From Candidatus Woesearchaeota archaeon (GTDB taxonomy: Archaea > Nanobdellota > Nanobdellia > Woesearchaeales > ARS49), in assembly GCA_026394935.1 (NCBI GenBank), contig JAPLZR010000084.1, forward strand, positions 1-16,563: a stretch of DNA of 16,563 bases, written 5' to 3'. Positions 13,410 to 16,563 of the stretch are shown here, piece after piece. Every line of letters starts with the position of its first letter. The first letter of the stretch is position 1. The position numbers and the translations under genes are program-made. Below the pieces are notes generated by a model. That model made no database searches and was not told where the DNA came from. It was given only the letters and a program-made list of their open reading frames with translations.

Positions 13410-14111
13410 ATGCAAATCAAATTAACGCCTGAGTTAGCCAAGATTTGTGCCGAATTAACTGGTGATGGGCATATTCAAATTCAAGATTGGCGAGGTCTTG
13501 TGTCATTCTATTCAAAGAATTTAAACACGATTGATGATTTTGAATCTCGTTTTCGAGAAATTTTCAATGTCAAAGGCAGAATTTATGCCGATAACCGGAG
13601 AAACTGGCAGAGGTACAAACTTTTCTTTATTTCAATGCCAGTTGCGAAAGCACTTAAGGCGTTGGAAGTTCCTATCGGCAACAAGACAAATTCTTCTTTT
13701 TTTGTTCCTAAATGGGTTTTTGATGGTTCTGCAGAACTTAAAGCGGCATACTTGAGAGGTCTGTTTAACGCAGAGGGTTCTGTTAGTGTTACAAAGACGC
13801 CGTATGGTCAAAGATGGCGTATCGAATTGGAAATGTACAAGTGGACAAAATATAGAAAAGAAGGCAGGGTGTTTATTGAACAATTAGTCTGCATGTTGGA
13901 AGAACTGGGAATTCGTTGTTCGCCTGTTCGTTTTGGAAGAACGAATTTGAGAAAGAATGGCACGCGTTCAATCGCTATTAAGCTTAATATTGAGAAATCT
14001 TCATTCGGAAACTTTTATAAACAGGTCGGGTTTGATGATTCTTTGAAGGCTGAAAAGCTTTCACTTTTTGCGGAGGCAACGCTTAGCCGTTGCGGAGGTT
14101 TTCTGCAATAG
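13410..14111 (+). CDS. Free-standing two-motif LAGLIDADG homing endonuclease
   Basis: Homing endonucleases of this family cut long, specific sites and drive mobility of introns or inteins; some act as RNA maturases. Two LAGLIDADG motifs are visible: LAKICAELTGDGHI (residues 9-21, catalytic acid Asp19) and AYLRGLFNAEGSV (residues 113-125, catalytic acid Glu122). So it is a monomeric two-domain enzyme with both acids retained and it may be active. 233 residues; length is typical. ATG 13410 is chosen over TTG 13404 because a TATA box lies 26.5 nt upstream. It is not inside an intein or protein gene. Its last codons overlap the tRNA-Cys acceptor sequence, and the stop TAG (14109-14111) falls in the tRNA insert. 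By eye, codon use (many AAA, GAA) is less T-rich than that of the plus-strand neighbours, fitting acquisition. Confidence 0.88.
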   Translation: MQIKLTPELAKICAELTGDGHIQIQDWRGLVSFYSKNLNTIDDFESRFREIFNVKGRIYADNRRNWQRYKLFFISMPVAKALKALEVPIGNKTNSSFFVPKWVFDGSAELKAAYLRGLFNAEGSVSVTKTPYGQRWRIELEMYKWTKYRKEGRVFIEQLVCMLEELGIRCSPVRFGRTNLRKNGTRSIAIKLNIEKSSFGNFYKQVGFDDSLKAEKLSLFAEATLSRCGGFLQ

Positions 14112-14187
14112 CAGAACTCTATAGCCAAGCGGCAAAGGCAACAGGCTGCAACCCTGTCATTCGGGGGTTCGAGTCCCTCTCTCCGCT
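14092..14187 (+). tRNA. tRNA-Cys (GCA) with an internal 23-nt insert near the 5' end
   Basis: Body from 14121: A7 U8 A9, D arm GCC-AAGCGGCAAA-GGC, anticodon arm ACAGG-CTGCAAC-CCTGT (anticodon GCA at 14147-14149), variable CATTC, T arm GGGGG-TTCGAGT-CCCTC, acceptor 3' strand TCTCCGC and discriminator U73, the CysRS identity base. The acceptor 5' strand GCGGAG is at 14092-14097 and does not touch the body; removing 14098-14120 gives GCGGAGATAGCC, a perfect 7-bp acceptor stem. CCA is not encoded. The 5' part overlaps the endonuclease gene. Strand and isotype are firm; whether it is functional, intron-containing or broken is not settled. Confidence 0.8.
14098..14120 (+). other. 23-nt insert in tRNA-Cys between acceptor strand and D arm
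   Basis: It forms a hairpin: TTCTGC (14101-14106), loop AATA, GCAGAA (14111-14116). Outside it, GGAG (14094-14097) can pair with CTCT (14117-14120), leaving a 3-nt GTT bulge on one side only. This resembles half of the bulge-helix-bulge recognised by archaeal splicing endonuclease, but I could not find the second bulge. It also contains the endonuclease stop codon. Confidence 0.5.
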
Positions 14188-14202
14188 TTTTTTATTTTTT
14201 AT
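14188..14202 (+). terminator. Oligo-T terminator of tRNA-Cys
   Basis: T-runs of six and six, interrupted by an A, follow the discriminator base. It overlaps the end of the convergent small membrane-protein gene. Confidence 0.65.
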
Positions 14203-14401
14203 TAGAAATACAGCATTCGTCGCATTTCCATTCTGAGGGATTGGTTATTTCTGAAGGCATTTTTTTGGCAAGATTGCTCCAGCCAACCTTGTTTTGTTTT
14301 ATTCTTATAAGAGTCAATAAGCCAAATAATATCGCTAACGCGCACATTATCCAATTGACGAATAATGACCAGGTAAAAAAGCTTAGAATTCCAAAAACAA
14401 T
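14192..14401 (-). CDS. Small membrane protein with a C-terminal Cys cluster (possible ATT start)
   Basis: A 69-residue frame with two hydrophobic helices, IVFGILSFFTWSLFVNWIM and CALAILFGLLTLIRI, then a polar tail ending in WKCDECCISNKK, whose cysteines might bind a metal. It follows the DUF4105 gene. A purine-rich Shine-Dalgarno (GGCGAGG, 14408-14414, minus) starts straight after that gene's stop and stands 6 nt before an ATT codon at 14401; the first ATG is only at 14347, which would remove the first helix. The ATT-start model explains both the ribosome site and the first helix, but ATT starts are rare, so the 51-residue product from 14347 remains possible. No family recognised. Confidence 0.45.
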   Translation of the reverse strand: MVFGILSFFTWSLFVNWIMCALAILFGLLTLIRIKQNKVGWSNLAKKMPSEITNPSEWKCDECCISNKK

Positions 14402-14414
14402 CTTTTTCCTCGCC

Positions 14415-15218
14415 TTATTCTCTTATCTTCTGTGAGAAATCCGGGCTGTCGGCGTATTTTAGCGCTTTTTCGTTTATCTTGTATTTTTCTCTTGTTTGTT
14501 CGAATGGCAAATCTGTTTTAATCCAGCCGAGGTCGTATGCGTATTTGTCTGAGTATCCCGGAAGTAGTATTTTCCAGTTGAATGGTATTTCATTTGGTGC
14601 TATGCTGTTGATGTGGTGTACTATGGCTGTTGTGCAGCTGTTTGTTATTGTGTTGTAGAATTCTGGTTGTTCTTTGAGTTTGTTTGCCCTGTTTATCATT
14701 TGTATGAACATTTCTTGGATTCCGTTTTGTGGTGCATTTATTGGATACAAATATACCGTGTCTTTTCTGTAGTTGCTTCTCAGCTTGATTAGGTCTTGTT
14801 CGTCTCCTATTACGTACGTTGTTTCGTATTGTCTGAATAGTCCTAGGAATGGATTGAATGTTTGTCCTTTTGTTTTTCTTATTTCAACTGAGATTGCAAC
14901 GTATTCATCTCCGAATCCGAAGCTTAGGAAGGTGTGTGCTGCTGCCTGCCATGCTGAGAATGGTTCGACTATGAACCATACGCTGTCTAGTTTGTTCAAG
15001 TCGTATGTTTTGTCGTAATATTTTATTTCATAATCGTCTGTTGTGGTGTATGTGAAGTTTCTGATGTTGTATAGGTGGACTAGGTTTCCGTCAATTTCTC
15101 CGTATGATAGTGCTGTTTGGTCTGGTGACCAGTTTCTGTCATTGCTTGGTTTTAGTGATATTTGCCATACGACGAACAGCAGGATTGCAGTGAGAATCAC
15201 GTATTTGTACAGCTTCAT
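14415..15218 (-). CDS. DUF4105 domain protein, membrane-anchored
   Basis: DUF4105 is an uncharacterised family of extracytoplasmic proteins known mainly from bacteria. Here 267 residues with one N-terminal helix (YVILTAILLFVVWQI) followed by the family pattern: NDRNWSPDQTALSYGEIDGN, LYNIRNFTY, HTFLSFGFGDEYVAISVEIR, then FRQYETTYVIGDEQDLIKLR, VYLYPI, FYNTITNSCTTAIVHHIN. The conserved TNxCTT segment suggests a cysteine-dependent site, a guess. ATG 15218 has a TATA box 26.5 nt upstream. It leads an operon with the small membrane protein. Confidence 0.8.
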   Translation of the reverse strand: MKLYKYVILTAILLFVVWQISLKPSNDRNWSPDQTALSYGEIDGNLVHLYNIRNFTYTTTDDYEIKYYDKTYDLNKLDSVWFIVEPFSAWQAAAHTFLSFGFGDEYVAISVEIRKTKGQTFNPFLGLFRQYETTYVIGDEQDLIKLRSNYRKDTVYLYPINAPQNGIQEMFIQMINRANKLKEQPEFYNTITNSCTTAIVHHINSIAPNEIPFNWKILLPGYSDKYAYDLGWIKTDLPFEQTREKYKINEKALKYADSPDFSQKIRE

Positions 15219-15240
15219 ACTGCTTGGTTATACTGCTTTT

Positions 15241-15248
15241 TTTATAAA
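15241..15248 (-). promoter_or_regulatory. TATA box for the DUF4105 operon
   Basis: Palindromic TTTATAAA centred 26.5 nt before ATG 15218 (leaderless). It is back to back with the trmI TATA box 15 nt further right. Confidence 0.7.
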
Positions 15249-15262
15249 CATTTTCAGTTAGC

Positions 15263-15270
15263 TTTTTAAA
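15263..15270 (+). promoter_or_regulatory. TATA box for trmI
   Basis: TTTTTAAA centred 26.5 nt before ATG 15293, predicting a leaderless transcript. Confidence 0.7.
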
Positions 15271-15292
15271 TGGTCCTCGTCGAATTCTATAT

Positions 15293-16066
15293 ATGAAGGT
15301 GTTAATTCATAAGGAGAAACGCGAGGTTGTTGATGGCAGGGAGTTCATAGTTGCCAAAGCCAAGCAGTATTTTGTTACTGACTTGTCTAAAGACGTTCAT
15401 ACTCTTTATGGCACGATTTCCCAGCAAGACCTCTCAAAACCCTCGGGCAGTGTAATCAAGTCTGATAATGGCAAGGAGTTCTTTTTGCTTGATGCTTCTT
15501 TTATTGATATTTACAAGCGTTTCCGCAAGCTTCCGCAGACTATTCCTTTGAAGGACATTGGCCTTATTATTGGCGAAACTGGCATTAATCCTCAATCAAT
15601 TGTTGTTGACGGCGGTCTTGGTTCTGGCGCATTGGCCGCAGCGTTGGCTCATATTGCAAAGCACGTTTTTAGTTATGAGGTTCGTGATGATTGTATTGCG
15701 ACTTCTGAGGCTAACATTAAGATGATTGGCTTGACGAATATTACAGTGAAAAAGAAGTCTCTTTATGATGGTATTGATGAGACTGATGTTGACCTTATTA
15801 CTTTGGACTTGCCTGAGCCTTGGAAGGTTATTCCTCATTGCGCCAAGGCTTTGAAGACTGGCGGTTTCATCATTAGTTATTCTCCGAGTGTTCCTCAGGT
15901 TATGGATTTTGTTAATGAACTTCACAAGCACGACCAGTTGTTATATTTGAAGACCGTTGAGATTATTGAGCGTTTGTGGGAGATTGAAGGCAGGCGCGTT
16001 AGACCAAAAAGCACTGGAATAGGTCACAGCGGCTTTATCGTGTTTGCTAGAAAGATTAGAGCTTAA
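15293..16066 (+). CDS. trmI: tRNA (adenine-N1)-methyltransferase TrmI
   Basis: SAM-dependent enzyme methylating N1 of adenine 58 (and 57 in archaea) in the T loop of tRNAs. 257 residues. An N-terminal beta domain (residues 1-70) precedes the Rossmann domain with motif I VVDGGLGSGALAAALA (from residue 104; Asp106), motif II FSYEVRDDC, motif IV LITLDLPEPW, and the C-terminal RRVRPKSTGIGHSGFIVFARK that closes the active site in archaeal TrmI. Start ATG 15293 agrees with the TATA box. Convergent with the last gene, overlapping its 3' end by 11 nt. Confidence 0.94.
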   Translation: MKVLIHKEKREVVDGREFIVAKAKQYFVTDLSKDVHTLYGTISQQDLSKPSGSVIKSDNGKEFFLLDASFIDIYKRFRKLPQTIPLKDIGLIIGETGINPQSIVVDGGLGSGALAAALAHIAKHVFSYEVRDDCIATSEANIKMIGLTNITVKKKSLYDGIDETDVDLITLDLPEPWKVIPHCAKALKTGGFIISYSPSVPQVMDFVNELHKHDQLLYLKTVEIIERLWEIEGRRVRPKSTGIGHSGFIVFARKIRA

Positions 16067-16563
16067 ACTTCTTCTTCAGTCTTTTCTCAAATATGCTTCT
16101 TGCTGGGAATCCTGCGCTTGCCACGTATGTGTTGAACTCTAGTTGTGTTGTTCCTTTTCTCATTGCTTTTGCTTGGTATTCTTTTAGTTTTTGTCCGAAT
16201 ATGCTGTAGCATGGCGCGTATCCTGGCATTCTTTGGAAGTGGAATATTAGGTCAAAGATTGCTTTTTTGCTCAAGCCTGTTTTTTTGTGTGCCCATTCAA
16301 TGAATTGTGGGAAAGTTTGCACTTCCCTGTTTAGTCTTGAATCGCTGACTGCTCGCAGAAATCTTCCCATTCTCCAGTGCATTACGACGAATTTCATTCC
16401 GTCGACAAAATCTTTGAATGGTACGTATTTTTCTATCTCTTGTATCACTTCTCGTTCAATCTTGTTTCGTGCCCCTTTTCTAAGCCGGTCAAATGTTTTG
16501 ATTGATTCTAGTTCTCTGTAGAATGATAGTCCTTCTGTTGTTGGTATGTCTAAAGTTGAGCCT
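16056..16563 (-). CDS. Uncharacterised helical protein, 5'-truncated by window edge
   Basis: The frame is open to the right edge (no stop up to 16562), so the gene is cut; about 168 C-terminal residues are visible. Content is helical with many Arg/Lys and aromatic residues: PTTEGLSFYRELESIKTFD, FKDFVDGMKFVVMHWRMGRF, PQFIEWAHKKTGLSKKAIFD, MPGYAPCYSIFGQKL, FNTYVASAGFPARSIFEKRL. The order PGYAxxYxIxxxKL then F...AGFP loosely recalls the C-terminal end of the DUF885 (gluzincin-like) family, but this is weak and no metal motif is in view. The internal GTG at 16448 is an unlikely start. Overlaps the trmI end by 11 nt. Confidence 0.65.
   Translation of the reverse strand, partial: GSTLDIPTTEGLSFYRELESIKTFDRLRKGARNKIEREVIQEIEKYVPFKDFVDGMKFVVMHWRMGRFLRAVSDSRLNREVQTFPQFIEWAHKKTGLSKKAIFDLIFHFQRMPGYAPCYSIFGQKLKEYQAKAMRKGTTQLEFNTYVASAGFPARSIFEKRLKKKFKL

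Noticed and set aside
14241..14435. 64-codon plus-strand frame after tRNA-Cys
   Set aside because: The opposite strand encodes a better candidate, with two helices, a Shine-Dalgarno site and a Cys tail.

Overview
The window looks like part of a small-genome archaeon, most likely of the DPANN group (Woesearchaeota or Pacearchaeota type). That placement is inferred from gene content; no 16S or phylogeny is available. Archaeal markers are a TOPRIM-type DnaG, an archaeal LeuRS, a RIO1 kinase, TrmI, a HerA-type ATPase, a presenilin-like A22 protease and an archaeal SRP RNA with an Alu domain. Most genes have TATA boxes centred 24-28 nt before the start codon, with no room for a leader, so most transcripts should be leaderless. 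Where genes follow one another in an operon, starts overlap the previous stop (ATGA) or follow a purine-rich Shine-Dalgarno element.

Region 1 (1-4090) is a folate and thymidylate block: thyA (cut by the left edge), folA (carrying a frameshifting deletion near its start) and glyA on the plus strand, meeting folC on the minus strand. FolC is the second gene of a RIO1 kinase-folC operon. ThyA consumes methylene-tetrahydrofolate, DHFR regenerates tetrahydrofolate, SHMT reloads it and FolC polyglutamylates it, so the set forms a compact dTMP cycle, apparently now with a damaged folA.

Region 2 (4104-6885) is information processing: dnaG, the only mRNA here with a long predicted leader (about 100 nt), then a HerA-like ATPase followed by two overlapping inverted repeats at its stop codon. 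Region 3 (6912-9567) is mostly envelope: a Thr/Pro-linker lipoprotein and a small membrane protein (minus), divergent from an A22 intramembrane protease (plus), then a half-length protein resembling an MBL C-terminus and a DUF1653 protein.

Region 4 (9646-13285) holds the SRP RNA gene, whose 3' end runs antisense into a CYTH-domain gene that is translationally coupled to leuS. Region 5 (13297-14202) is the most unusual part: a free-standing LAGLIDADG endonuclease gene with both catalytic acids, whose last codons lie inside the 5' end of a tRNA-Cys(GCA) gene. That tRNA carries a 23-nt hairpin-forming insert between the acceptor strand and the D arm, and the nuclease stop codon lies in the insert. 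Region 6 (14192-16563) has a small membrane protein with a possible ATT start, a DUF4105 protein, TrmI and a partial unidentified gene at the right edge.

The main point to check is the nuclease/tRNA-Cys unit. Next are the broken folA, the dnaG leader and the uniform leaderless promoter spacing.
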